64,000 bases of DNA from the NCBI GenBank assembly GCA_028274465.1, contig CM051457.1, positions 11,993,908-12,057,907 on the forward strand, read 5' to 3'. This document shows positions 22,232 through 33,550 of the stretch, piece by piece (the stretch's first letter is position 1; every line of letters begins with the position of its first letter). The stretch is from Plantago ovata (Eukaryota; Streptophyta; Magnoliopsida; Lamiales; Plantaginaceae). The notes under the pieces were generated by a model, which saw only the letters and a list, made by a program, of their open reading frames with translations, ran no database searches and was not told the origin of the DNA. The position numbers and the translations under genes are program-made.

Positions 22232-25200
22232 CTAGTTTGATCTTAAGACATCTTCACCACTTCGATGATCTTCTTCTTCTTCTTCTTCTTCTTCTTCTTC
22301 TTCTTCTTCTTCAGTTAGCTTATACCTGCTGAAGTGGTGGACTCTAAACTTCCATTCTCCTTTGGCTGGATCATAAGACACGAACTCAGCACCTTGATCT
22401 TCAGCTTTTCGCTTGAGCATCTCTATATACTTCTCCACTCTGGCTCCCTGGGTGTATTGTTGCCCACTCTTCTTATCCACACATTTTATATTAAGAAGAG
22501 TTACCTCAGCTGGCTTGTTAAGCCCTTGTCCCACGGGAGGTTTCTTGCTCTCGTCCATATACACTATAACTTCCCGATTGTTGAATTGAACAAGTGACTC
22601 AAGATCAAGCCTTCTCACATCCGTTTCCCAAAAAACTTGATGCTACCATATCCATGCCTTCCTACAATAAAATCCTTCACTTGGCGGCAATACCCAGGCT
22701 CAGCTCTTTCCTTGGCAGCTATCTCTTGAATTCGTGGTTCTGTATAATAATCAGAGTGGCGAAGCTTAGGCATCAGTGCCTCGATGTCAGCCCCATGCTC
22801 ATATACAATTGCTGCTTCACCAGCTCTATGGCCAGTAAGGGTCACGAAAGAATCGCCTTTTCCTGCATCCTGAACCCCATTGGTCTTTTCCTGCCCATTG
22901 ACTGGATTTTCTTTTTCTTTAGCCAGTCCACGTCCCAGAGATTCTTCTGAAGCACCTTAATTAAAACCAACATAAGTAGTTTACAAATCCTTTTTACTAA
23001 AAAGCAATAAATCACATATTTATTTATTTTTAAATTATTTAAATGTATACCATTTTCCCGCACAGCAGTGCCTTTGACATTCGATGGAGTTTTCTCTGCT
23101 CTAGATCTAGAAGGCCACTGTTCTGGTGGGCGTATAACAAGAGCTCTTGGATTCTCCCTGGGTACAAAAAGAGCATCTGCTTTGGGTGTGCTCGGTGTTT
23201 CTTCCTCATCGTTGAAAAACGGCACCTATTTGGAGAAATCTAGAACATGAGGAAACACAAAATAGAACAAAAGGGCTAACAGCTACAATCAGTCAGAGTA
23301 TGGGCATGATTTCACATCCAACAAAACATTTCAGCACCTTTGGGCCATTCGTGTTTGGATGATATCTCCTGATAGGCAGCGCCATACGCCTTTGTGAAAT
23401 GTGTCGAGAAGTCAAAAGTGATGATATTCTCGGAGCTACTGCTCTTTCAACAACCTGATTAAAACACAGGACGATGCCAGAAAAAAGTTCTTTCAGAATA
23501 ACCAAATTTATTTTTTTTCCTTACTACTATTCTACTGTTGAGTGAGACTAGAGAAAGACCAGCAGGAAGGCAAAAGTACTAAAAAAGGAGACATCCTCAA
23601 AAAGTTATGCCTATTATTTAGTGACACGAATGCCCAACTGATACTTACAGGTAAGCTGGAAATTCCATACTGAATGGAAGGAGAAGAGCCTGGGCGGCCA
23701 ATCGACATTTGAGGCATTGCTGGAAGAGTTCCAAAAGGATTTGTGATAGGAGCTGCTTGCGTAACCACATTGCTCTGAGGAGCTGGCCTGTAAATGAAAG
23801 CAAATGTGAACAAACTTTATAATACAGAAGAGGGCAAGAATTCAACAAAGAAATTATGCTAAAGCAATCAGCTGATAAAATTTGAAATCCCTAACCCCCC
23901 CCCCCCCCCCGGGCGCCGCTAACTTCTCTAACCTTTCACTGTCAGTCAAATTAATTAAGCGGCTAATAAATTATCCAGGTACACCGAAGTGGTCTCAATA
24001 GGTAGGGTCTAGACCACCCTGCCCATACCTTTATAATTGATGGGTATGTACCCACACCCCACCCTAATATGAATTTCATGGGTCCGACACAGGTCTGGTT
24101 TTTTACCCACAGGGGGACCCATTAAAAGTAATGGGTCCGGGTTGGGTACAATCGGGTCTGGACCAGACTTCTATTTTTAAATGGGTCTTAAAAGGGTCCA
24201 GGTCAGGACTAAAGTTTAGGGTCTTGTTAAGGAATGGGTCCGACAGTCCGGGTCAGGGTAATACACAGATGAATTAGAATGAAAAACCCAAAAGAAAGGG
24301 ATTACCTACTTGTCTGCTCTGTTATGTGGATGCTAAAGTCTCACACACATGCAGCATTGATCGGCAATAAATCTTCTCATAACCTCAATTGATTAATAAC
24401 TAACCCTTGCCCAAATTAAAACAAATCTTGAGAAATCATGTGAATCAGCCCAAATTAAAACAAATTTTATCTTATCGACACCTGAGAATATATAAGTACG
24501 AGTTTACACAGCAAGTATGAGAAAAAGAGAGCATTGACATACGATTGTCCAAAAGTATTTTGACCGAACAACCCAGGCGTGCCAAAGCCACTTGAGGCAG
24601 CTGCAAATTTATACACATAGCATGTCATTTATTCTGATGAATAAATGTTCCTACTGTATTAAATTTATAGCAACATAAAAAATGATTTAAGCTTATTAAC
24701 CTGCTTGTGTTTGACCAAAGTTGCTAAAGCTGAAACCACCAGAACTTTGAGCTGGTTGAGAAGATTGAAACGGTGTTGTAAGAGATGGCTTCAAGAGAGT
24801 AAAAGCAGAGTCAGTACACTTATTGAGCACCGAAAAGACGAAGTAATAAAATGTGTGAAGTGGCAAAACTAAACATGAGAGGGGGGAAAAAAAACTACGA
24901 GAAGATAACTAATCTAAGCAAGGTCAAATGCTTCATTGACCAGGTTTTACTGTTTTAGACTCAAATACACATCAAATTCAAATCTGTCAAAATGCCATAA
25001 ACGTTCCACATAAATATAGTAGTTGCCAGGTTCAACTTAGTATGCTCCCTAACAAGTACAGCAGTAAATATCAACATAGGCCTAATAGTAGAAGGAATTA
25101 TAAATTTTACATGAATGAACATTAGCCTTATGAAATGTATTCATTAGAAGGGAACAAAGGATTCCAGATCCAAATAGAAGCTGAAATGATTTTATTAAGA

Positions 25201-28200
25201 TTCTAGAGCAAAGAAAAAATGAAAATGACAGGCATGAGTAACTCACGGTTGTTTGACCAAATCCTGCCAAAGGATTGCTGTTACTCGGAAGAGATGAGCT
25301 GCTGGAGAAGAAACTGCCACCAAAGCCAGTGGAGGGTGCATTGAACAAGTTAGATTGTTGACCAAAAGTAGGGGTAGTTTGGCCAAACGCAGAAGTGTTC
25401 TGTCCAAAGGGAGAACTCGTCTGTGCAAGAGCAGGTGTAGATGACTGGAACAATGGGGACGACTGAGTGTTTCCAAAACCCAAACCCGTGCCAAATGTAG
25501 AAGTAGTTCCCTGGGCCGTTGAGTTAAAAATAGATTGCGATGCAAATCCAGATGTTCCAGCAGAATTAAAAACATTAGGTGAACTAGTATTGACCCCAAA
25601 TGCTTGAGTTGTAGGACCAAATAAAGAAGTAGTTGCTGATGATGTCGAACCAAACAAGTTTGATGTATTTGATTGCCCAAAAGGAGAAGAACCAAATCCA
25701 GTAGCAGGTGAAGATCCAAACGCTGAGTTATTAACTGGCACTTTGGCGGCAAATGGATTTGTAGACGTTGAAGATGAAAAGGGATTTGCAGATGATTGAG
25801 TAAACAGGGCTGAGGTTGAGGATCCTATTCCTGGGCTGCTGAAACCAAAGGCAGAAGTTGACTGACCGGCAGTAGATGGTCCTCCTGTGAATTTGACAGA
25901 GAGAAAGATCAAGGAGATAATTCTATTATATGACAATATGTTTGGCATTATTAAAGATAATAACAGAGAATGTTCATTTGCCTAAGTTTTTTGTACAAGA
26001 AGAGTACCTTTATCTCCTGCCTGGTAATCCTCCCATCTAAGTTCTTCGTGGCTTTTTTCTTTGTAGGTTGGCATGGCTGAAATGGATTCTAGCTTTCCAG
26101 GTGCAGCAGCTCCTCCATCTGTTTCAGGTGTGGCTGTGAAAGGAGCTACCCTACTTCCCACGCGTTGTGCACTAAAAGTAGATTGGCCGAGAACCGGGGT
26201 GGAACTCTGAGGTCCTGTAAGAAATTACATCAAAGTTGAAATCCAACAGAAGCGTATAAAAAACGGAAGGTTTTAAATTAATAAATTCCCTGACTTATGG
26301 TATTAATTGCAATTCAATTATAGCTTAATGCTAACACAATCCAGTCTTAGAAGATCACTTACCAAAAGCAGAACTTTGAGTCCCAAAGGATGATGTGCCA
26401 AATGTGCTATTTCCAAATGCGGAAGTCGACTGACCGAATCCTGGACTAGAACCAAAATTGAAAGCTGAAGTTGAATTACCAAAAGCAGGAGCAGAGGTGG
26501 TGGCCCCAAATGCAGTAGTTGTGGACCCAAATCCAGGGGTCGCCGTGGCTCCAAATGCGGAAGTGGCCGTTGTCCCAAATGCAGGGGTGGTTGTGCTACC
26601 AAAACCAGGGGTAGGTGTTACACCAAATGCTGGAGCAGAACCAAAAGGAGAATTACCAAAACCACCACTTGTGTTACCGAAACCCGGGCTTGCCGCAGAA
26701 CCAAATGTAGAAGCGCTAGTCCCACCAAATGGTGATGCAGTTGGAGTTCCAAACGCTGGACTACTTGATGAAGCACCAAATGCAGATTGACTTGGCGCAC
26801 TAAAAGGAGTCGCTGCTCCAAAGGGACTGCTTCCAAAGGCTGGTTGTGATTGTTGTCCAAATGGACTTGTTGGAGTAGTGTTAGATCCAAAACCCCCAAA
26901 AGCAGGCTTGGGCTGTCCGAATGGTGAAGCACCTGTGCAATCAACGAGTTAATAACGAATAAATAAGTGAACAGTAAATTAGAAGATCGGCTCGAGGCAA
27001 ATAATCATGTGACATGTGGCTAAACTGGGAAAAACACAGGGATTACTTAAAGAGAAAAGAACCTCTAATCACATGAGTGGCTAAAACATGCAATGCAGAG
27101 GAGAGAACCTTTTTTTTTGTTGTTGGGGTGGGGGTTATATAAGAAAATAGCAATGGAGATTTTGGAAAGCAGAGGATATTAAATTAGGGATGTTTGCGGA
27201 AGCTTTTGAAAATAGCTTCTCTACACACTTTTACTTAAAAGCCTTTTTTGGCCTAAAGCACACATGTTTGCAAAATGCTACATAAATGAGCTTTAAGCTA
27301 GAAAAAGTAGGCGTTTACACCTATCACTTGTATGTTAATAAAAACAAGTTCAGTAGATTAAAGTAATATCACTTATTCTCTGTGTTGATGTACAAAGGAT
27401 TCATGATATTAGAAGTAGCACTTGAAAAGCATCAAAAATTTAAAGTGATGCTTCTCGAGCTTCTATTTTTGAAGGTTTTTAAAAGAAAAACGGCCAATGA
27501 AAAGCAGAAGCACCCAATTGCAAATGCTGAAACAGTGTCTACAAGCCGAAAGCTTCCGCAAGCACCCCCTAGATGAGGTCCGATGATGAGGCTTTTATTA
27601 CCAACTACTACTACAATAAAACAATGAGCAGGAACTACAACAAGAAGAAGATCAAACATGTAAAAACATTAAGCAGCATCCAAGTGATTCATTTATTCAT
27701 CACTTTAACAAACCTGTGGAAGCTCCAAATGCCGATGCTGAATTTCCAAAAGCAGGAGATGAAGCTCCAAAAACTGAAGTCGAACCTAAGGGGGAAGAAG
27801 ATTGATTGCCAAAAACACCAGTAGACATGCTGCCAAAGATGGAACTCCCAGTCTGCGATCCAAATGGGCTTGAGCCGCCAAATGGTTTAGGGGCAAAAGG
27901 GTTGTTGTTTGTAGCATTATTAGTTTGCCCAAAAACAGGTTGAGAGCCAAAAGGGCTACTGGATGATTGCCCAAAAGCTGCAAGTTTACCAGATAATAGT
28001 AAGTACAGCAAGACAATAAATTGGAATAAGAGAAACAACATTAGTGTATTCATATTCAAATGTCCTGGTTAATTTTCAAATCATGTGTCCGTTCCCAGCT
28101 TTAGCACCCACCACAACCCCGCAGTTTGTACTATCATCCTAATAATAAGAGATGGGAAGACCGTGACCAGCACCCCAGCATTCAACTTTTTACATAAACT

Positions 28201-28791
28201 TTGGTAGTAAAAGTTATAAGGTGAATTCATATTTACATGTATAAACCCTTGGCATCATGTGGTAAGACCTCAGCCACTATTGCTAGCTTGCAGGAACAAC
28301 AGTTACTTACAACGTAACCATGGTCTAATTATAGTGTACAACCTGTACACACCCCAGAAAACTACACGACAAACTCATCAGTCATAGTATTGCTTAGTAC
28401 ATAAAGTTCCTCTTCCAATAACAAAGTAACATCCAGGATAGAATTGTCGTGCAGTCACTCATAACATAGAATGTCACAGGGAATTCGTGGTAAATAATAA
28501 CGACAACGATAATGACAAACTCAACTATCATAGCATTGCTTAATGCATCTAGTTCCGATTGCAATAACAAAAATACTAACAACCAGGACAGCATTGCTAG
28601 GGAATTCATGGTAAATAATAACGACAACGATTACGACAAAATTGCTTAGTGCATCAAGTTCCACTTACAATAACAAAAATACTAACAACCAGGACAGAAG
28701 TGAGGCGCAGTCACTAATAATATAGAATGGTCATAGGGAAATCGTGGTAAATAACAACGACAACGAATTACTTACGGTTGCTTCCAAACAT
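22232..28791 (-). CDS. NUP98: Nuclear pore protein NUP98-like, with an apparent frameshift
   Basis: This FG-repeat nucleoporin forms part of the pore permeability barrier. Minus-strand exons: 28791-28776, 27977-27714, 26932-26363, 26214-26008, 25884-25247, 24788-24701, 24600-24543, 23787-23649, 23454-23338, 23225-23051, 22955-22232. The N-terminal two thirds is dense in FG, SPFG and SAFG repeats. The C-terminal part is the Nup98 autoproteolytic domain ([51 protein letters not shown]), where cleavage is expected between F and S of HFS. At about 22628-22631 one base appears to be missing: the frame reads [10 protein letters not shown]-stop, but restoring one base gives [13 protein letters not shown] as in the family, for 998 residues. 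Either a sequencing error or a real truncation would explain this. A 14-Glu tract follows the cleavage site. Confidence 0.9.
22271..22312 (-). repeat. (TTC)14 microsatellite coding for poly-Glu in NUP98
   Basis: Fourteen uninterrupted TTC triplets (GAA on the coding strand) encode an acidic tract directly after the HFSRYKLT segment of the NUP98 C-terminus. It is a length-variable simple repeat inside the coding region. Confidence 0.95.
23990..24262. repeat. GGGTCC-rich repeat in a NUP98 intron
   Basis: The repeated motif ATGGGTCC / GGGTCCGGGT / GGGTCTGGACC is unlike the AT-rich surrounding intron. It resembles the GC-rich interior of plant hAT-type non-autonomous elements, but I found no terminal inverted repeat or target duplication. 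Confidence 0.4.
28373..28772. repeat. Three imperfect tandem copies in NUP98 intron 1
   Basis: A block containing TTGCTTAGTGCAT, CAATAACAAA, CCAGGACAG, GGGAATTCGTGGTAAATAA and CGACAACGA occurs three times in a row, at about 28373, 28516 and 28640. The middle copy lacks about 25 bases present in the others. Confidence 0.8.
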
Positions 28792-28841
28792 TATTCCTCC
28801 GAGAAGAACTCTATCAACTTAGCGCTGGGTCAAATCTGAAC

Positions 28842-29330
28842 TGCAATTAACAACAAACAAATTACAGTACACAGCCAGAAAAAAATGTAAACAGAAACTC
28901 TACCAGTATTAATTTCATAATAAACAGAATCTAGCAGCTGATATCTCATCGCAGTGGATCGAGAAAAGGCAAACGCCAAATTATGGACAGGAAAATTGAT
29001 TAAACAAACGAATCAATCGACAAAAAAAAAAACTCGATATTAACCAGCGTCTATGAAACGCGACATAGAAGAACAAACCGAGAAAACAAACGAAATAGGC
29101 ACGGCCAACTGTAAAAACAAAATTATTACCCTTTTCCCAATCAAAAACTAGGATATAAAGGATACGAGGGCGTAATCAATTGAACATATAGCTAGGGTAC
29201 GTGAGAGAAAATTTCTGACGGCATCGTGATACCTGCTTAGATGAAACCGCTACGATCCACCAGTAGAGACGGTAAGCGAAGCAAAGCAGGTCGCGTAAGA
29301 ATTGAGCTGACAGTTTGGCAAATGGGATGT
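28842..29330 (-). other. NUP98 5' UTR intron and leader exon
   Basis: On the minus strand a donor CAG|GTATCACG lies at 29233/29232, and an acceptor TTGCAG|TTCAG at 28841/28840, 49 bases before the NUP98 ATG. This suggests a 5' UTR split by an intron of about 390 bases. It is inferred from splice signals and spacing only. Confidence 0.5.
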
Positions 29331-29650
29331 AGAGTTTATTTTAAACAGGCCGATATGGACGAAAAGTCGGTTAGAACCGGGTCGACCCGGGAAAGTTGTG
29401 AACGATAGAAAAAGAGAGCAAGCCGCAGGACTGCAGGGCCAGGGCCAGGGGAATGTATATACCGGTTGAGAGAGGGGTGATCCGTGAGCGGCGATACTGA
29501 CCGGATAGGGGAGTAAACCGCACAAAACCCGCTTCAATTATTACAATTAAAAAAAAAAAAAATCATCATCTTAATTATTAAAATTACACTAAAATCCCCC
29601 AAATAATAATAAACATCTACACTACTCTTTAAAGTAAACTCTCTCTTATT
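29331..29650. other. Likely NUP98 promoter region
   Basis: The stretch upstream of the putative leader exon is comparatively GC-rich at 29360-29530 (CGGGTCGACCCGGG palindrome at about 29379-29392), then AT-rich. No gene is evident. Confidence 0.35.
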
Positions 29651-29651
29651 A

Positions 29652-29745
29652 CCGACAACAAAGCATAGCTTAGTTTGGTAAGCTGCTTCACCTCTAACCA
29701 ATAGGTTGGGGGTTCGAGTCACCATTTAGCCGATTAAAAAAAAAA
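29652..29745 (+). mobile_element. SINE-like tRNA-derived element
   Basis: Box A (TAGCTTAGTTTGGTAAGC) and box B (GGGTTCGAGTCACC) are correctly spaced for an RNA polymerase III internal promoter and are followed by an A-rich tail (29735-29745). It lacks a full tRNA acceptor stem, so I read it as a short SINE rather than a tRNA gene. Confidence 0.6.
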
Positions 29746-29750
29746 ACTCT

Positions 29751-29873
29751 CTTATTACCTCCGTTAAATTTTTACACTTTTTAGATATGAATTAGAATTA
29801 ATTTGGAATCAAACAGATACTAAAAAAAGTCAACGAAATCAAATGGAAAGCTTTAGCAGAGACGGGGGGAAGT
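29751..29873. mobile_element. Degenerate Stowaway-like MITE
   Basis: The left end TTACCTCCGTTAAA and right end GAGACGGGGGGAAGTAA form an imperfect inverted pair flanked by TA, with AT-rich interior. The match is weak, so the call is tentative. Confidence 0.35.
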
Positions 29874-30404
29874 AAGAAAATTAACAAAATATAGTAAAAT
29901 GTTCTTCTGCAACTCCTTTTAATGAGTTCCAGGCTCCTCCATTTCCATTCATATAGGAGTTTGAAGCTCCGAATTTATCGACACCAATCTAGACATATCA
30001 TAACTACTAAAGACTTTGAAACTTGGAAGTTTTGATGTTGAATGTGGGGATTCATAGCTCCAATTGCGATCAATGCGGAGCTATGAACTTAAATTCAGAG
30101 CATTTGATATCCGCCATTGAAGGAAGAGTCAGCCCAAGATATTATCAGCTCCACCACGCTGCCAGGACCGCAGGCGGTGGAGATAATTATTTTTTTATGT
30201 TTTCTCACTGTCTCTTTTTGTTCATATTTAGATTTCTAAATGTGAGGGTAATATAGTAAATCCAAACATATAAACAACAAATACATATATATGTGTAATT
30301 GTTACCGGATGTAATTACAAATTATTCCTAGTTATAAAAAAATGATATTATTATTTAAATTATACAATAATGTACATTATGCCCAATATTAATGTTAGGA
30401 TACA

Positions 30405-31265
30405 TATGCGTAGGGTGAGCGTGGGCGGGTGTAGACGAGCTTCTAACAAAAAGTAAGCCGACCCACTATATGCGGGTCGGGTGAATTTATTTACAAACCG
30501 CGGCGGGTAACACTCAAACCGTCACGAGTGGGTTGCAAATATGCACGGGCGGATGAGGGGCGAAAAGCGGGTGGTTAATAATATCCAAACTCGATAAAAA
30601 TCACACTCGATTAACAAACAAACTAGAAGTAACGATGTTCAAAATGTAAACAACCAATAAAATATCTATCAATAGTACATGTCCAAAATGAAAATAAGTT
30701 TTAAACATAGTTTGAATTGGAATCATCAAACAACATTACAAAAGCTATCCTCGAAACTTCATGCTCACGTCCAACCGGAAAACCCAAAATAGTAATAAAT
30801 ATTAAAAAAAATATTATGGACAACTTATTATTAATAAGTAGTACTAAATATATATAAAAAAATTACTTCCTCCGTTTCATTACAAAGTTCCTAAGGGGAC
30901 TATTCATCGCAACCTTTGACCACGTATAACTCCTAAATTACATTAGAGAAAAATATAATAAAATTATATTATGAAATTAAATGGAGTATATTTTCATAAT
31001 CAACTTTTAATTTATATTAATACAGTTTAATTTAAAAGTTATACGTGGTCAAAGGTCGCGGTGAATAGTCCCTTTAGGAACTTTGTAATGAAACGGAAGA
31101 AGTATATACTATGGCGAGTTAGGCCGGGTGGTTGATGGCGGTTTGCAAATGTCAAGGCGCCACTCACCCAATCCGTCGCGGGTTAAACATTTTTCAACCG
31201 CAGGCGGGTACAACACGAAGTAAGCTGTTACGGACGGGTTAGAGACGGATGGTTTGCGCGGGTGG
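30405..31265. mobile_element. GC-rich non-autonomous element split by a Stowaway MITE
   Basis: Two GC-rich blocks (30405-30590 and 31112-31265) share motifs such as AACCGC-GGCGGGTA and GGTTGCAAAT, and stand out against AT-rich sequence. The complete MITE at 30866-31102 sits between them. They look like the halves of one older element. Ends and target duplication could not be defined. Confidence 0.45.
30866..31102. mobile_element. Stowaway (Tc1/mariner-type) MITE
   Basis: The ends CTTCCTCCGTTTCATTACAA and its inverted copy, closing CGGAAGAAG at 31102, are nearly perfect over more than 60 bases, through ACGTGGTCAAAGGT. TA lies at both borders (30864-30865, 31103-31104). The interior is AT-rich and non-coding, and the length of 237 bp is typical. 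Confidence 0.92.
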
Positions 31266-31372
31266 TGGCTTTTATGCTCAGCTATGCGCAAAAAATTTAT
31301 ACAGTTTTGATGTAATATATTTTAACTTTTATTTTATTTTATTTTTAATACTCCTACTATTATTATTACTCC

Positions 31373-32189
31373 TGATGGTAATGGGCCGGGCCGGGCTCTC
31401 ATATGCCCGATCAGGCCCGGGAAGACTAGCACCAAGCCCATGGCCCCGAGATGGGCCTGGACATTAGGCCCAAGTTCGGGCCCGTCATGGGCCGGGCCAG
31501 GCTTTAAGTTTTTGAAATTATATATTTTTTAAATTATTTAGTAATCAAAATGTTTTATCTTTAGCTAGTGATATAACCAGAGCTAAAATTACTAATGCCA
31601 TATCAATTTGTGCACTTTTAGAAATGATTAGTGTTTATAAAAGGTAAATTGCTCTGGCATTAGTAATTTTAGCTCTGACTATATCACTAGCCTTATATTT
31701 TTTAGTTATGTAGTGTAGTATTTGTAGAATGTTGAATCCATTTGATTTATATCTTTTTGCTCGAGATCAAATATTTTAATATCACTTTATATCATTTGAA
31801 ATTTATCATGAACTTCCTTATTTGACATATTGAAATTAGTTAATATTAAATTTCTTAATAAATTATATAAATATACTAAAAATTTAGTATACAAAATGAT
31901 TGTATATAAGTTGAAATTCCTATAAGTATAGAAAAGTATTACCAATGTATAAAGTACAACATCATTTAGTAATATAAATGTATAAATATTATAAATTCAA
32001 TAGTTATATATACATATTTATATATATAAAATATAAAACATATATAATCACGGGGCGGGCCTACGGGCCAAAATGTTAGGCCCGGGCCTAGCTATAAGCC
32101 CAAGCCCCGCCCATGGGCCACTAATGACCGGGTCTGGGCCCGGTATATCGGGTCGGGACCGGGCCGAGTAGCCCAAATTGCCATCCCTA
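31373..32189. mobile_element. hAT-like non-autonomous element with GC-rich ends
   Basis: The left end TGATGGTAATGGGCCGGGCC pairs with the right end GCCCAAATTGCCATCCCTA, an imperfect inverted repeat of the GGGATGGCAAT type common in plant hAT-derived elements. Both flanks are rich in GGGCCGGGC, and the middle is AT-rich. No clean 8-bp target duplication was found. It contains the separate inverted repeat at 31565-31690. Confidence 0.6.
31565..31690. repeat. 36-bp inverted repeat around a 54-bp loop
   Basis: Arm 31565-31600 begins CTAGTGATATAACCAGAGC, and arm 31655-31690 is its inverted copy with two mismatches. It could be a small MITE nested in the surrounding hAT-like element, or a hairpin-forming part of that element. 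Confidence 0.85.
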
Positions 32190-32238
32190 CTCCTTCTGTC
32201 CTGATGATAAGTATACGTTTGATTTTTGCAAGATTTTG

Positions 32239-32394
32239 AATGAATGGTTTGTTTGGTAGTGTTATAGAGTATTACTATTGAATGTAAATGTGGGGTAGTA
32301 AATTAAAAGAGTTTTTAATGAATGGTTTGTTTGGTAGTGTTATAGAGTATTAATATTGAATGTAAATGTGGGGTAGTAAATTAAAAATAGTGTG
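32239..32394. repeat. Tandem duplication of a 78-bp unit
   Basis: Two head-to-tail copies start AATGAATGGTTTGTTTGG and end GGGGTAGTAAATTAAAA, differing at only a few positions. The LINE fragment starts directly after the second copy. Confidence 0.88.
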
Positions 32395-32790
32395 AGAGTA
32401 CTCGGGCTTTTGAGTCATTTTGATTTCAAGATCACTCATATATATAGGGAAGGCAATGTGGTAGATGATACTATGTCTAACCATCATACTTCTGGCTATT
32501 GGCCTTATCAAATTGATAGTATTGTAGATCAGGTGTTCCGGGATGCTTATGGGCAGCCTTATTATCGTTTCATGCAACATTAACACTCAGACACTCTTTC
32601 CCATCCGTAGGTTTTTCCCACTTGGTTTTTCTATGGATGGGTTTTAACGAGGCCCGTGGTTGCAACCAGGAATCGCTTTTCCTGGGTTTAGTCTCTTTTA
32701 TTTTGCTTACTTTCATCTAGGTCCGCCTGTGGATTTTAGATTGACTTTTTGTCCTTTTTAATGTAAAGCGTGGTTTACTTAAAAAAGTTG
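32391..32790 (+). mobile_element. LINE RNase H-end fragment
   Basis: The frame to the stop at 32581 reads LGLLSHFDFKITHIYREGNVVDDTMSNH, the typical end of the RNase H domain of plant L1-like LINEs. The following about 200 bases probably represent its 3' UTR. The 5' part is absent, a usual 5'-truncated insertion. Confidence 0.65.
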
Positions 32791-32965
32791 AAATAAAGAA
32801 GTGTAAAAGTAGGTTCCACATTTAAAATAACATAGAAGGGTGTGGGGTACTTTTTAAAAATAAAAACGTAAGAATTGATTGAAATGTCAAAAAAATAAAT
32901 ACCTAAAGAATGGATCGGAACACATGATAATTATTATTTTATAATTTTATTTTTCTTCACCTAAA

Positions 32966-33501
32966 GACTAGCATATATATACTATATACTGTAGTATCCA
33001 ACTTTCTCGAAACCCAGAAACTGTCTCAGTCATCAAAACAGTCTAAATCCCAAAAATCCTCCTTCGCTATATCTCGCCGTTCTGTCTTCTCCAGCTGCTT
33101 GCAGGTATAACTTAATTTATTCATGTCTCTTCCTTAAATACTTCCTGAGTAACTCCTCTTATCATTGCTCCATGCTTTACTGTTTCCCTCACTGTAAAGG
33201 TAATTGACACAAAATTCGATAGTTCTAGAAACTTATAGGCTGAATTAGGGCCGCCTCCTTGGCGAATTTAGGCCCTTGATGCCACAATTCATGGTGTTTT
33301 GGTTGTTTCAGAACATTTGAAACTTTGTTAGGACATTCTTATATATTTCCATAGGATTGATTAGCCAAATTCATACAATTTGCATTATTTGTATCGGTGG
33401 TTGTTAACTGTTAAATAGTTGTGGGCATGAGATGCACATGTTGTTGAGATGTGCTGTTCTTGTTTACTGATATAGCTTCGATTAAAGTGGTTTTGTTGTA
33501 G
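32966..33501 (+). promoter_or_regulatory. HYL1-like promoter, leader exon and 5' UTR intron
   Basis: A TATATATACTATA run at about 32971-32985 is followed by a pyrimidine-rich leader ending CTTGCAG|GTATAAC at 33104. An acceptor TTGTTGTAG lies at 33501, 49 bases before the ATG. Together they suggest a 5' UTR intron of about 397 bases. This is inference from signals. Confidence 0.5.
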
Positions 33502-33550
33502 CTAATTGAATCAACAAAAGCTAGAACGGCCGGCCGAAAGTTCTGAAATA

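Noticed and set aside
25243-25752. 169-codon Leu-rich minus-strand frame
   Set aside because: An alternative frame of the same NUP98 exon, with composition explained by the FG repeats.
26458-26790. Long open frame on the plus strand (110 codons, rich in PNA/PKP)
   Set aside because: It is the antisense shadow of the NUP98 FG-repeat exon; repeat composition keeps the opposite strand open.
29652-29745. A functional tRNA gene
   Set aside because: Internal promoter boxes are present, but no cloverleaf with a paired acceptor stem could be drawn. The A-rich tail fits a SINE better.
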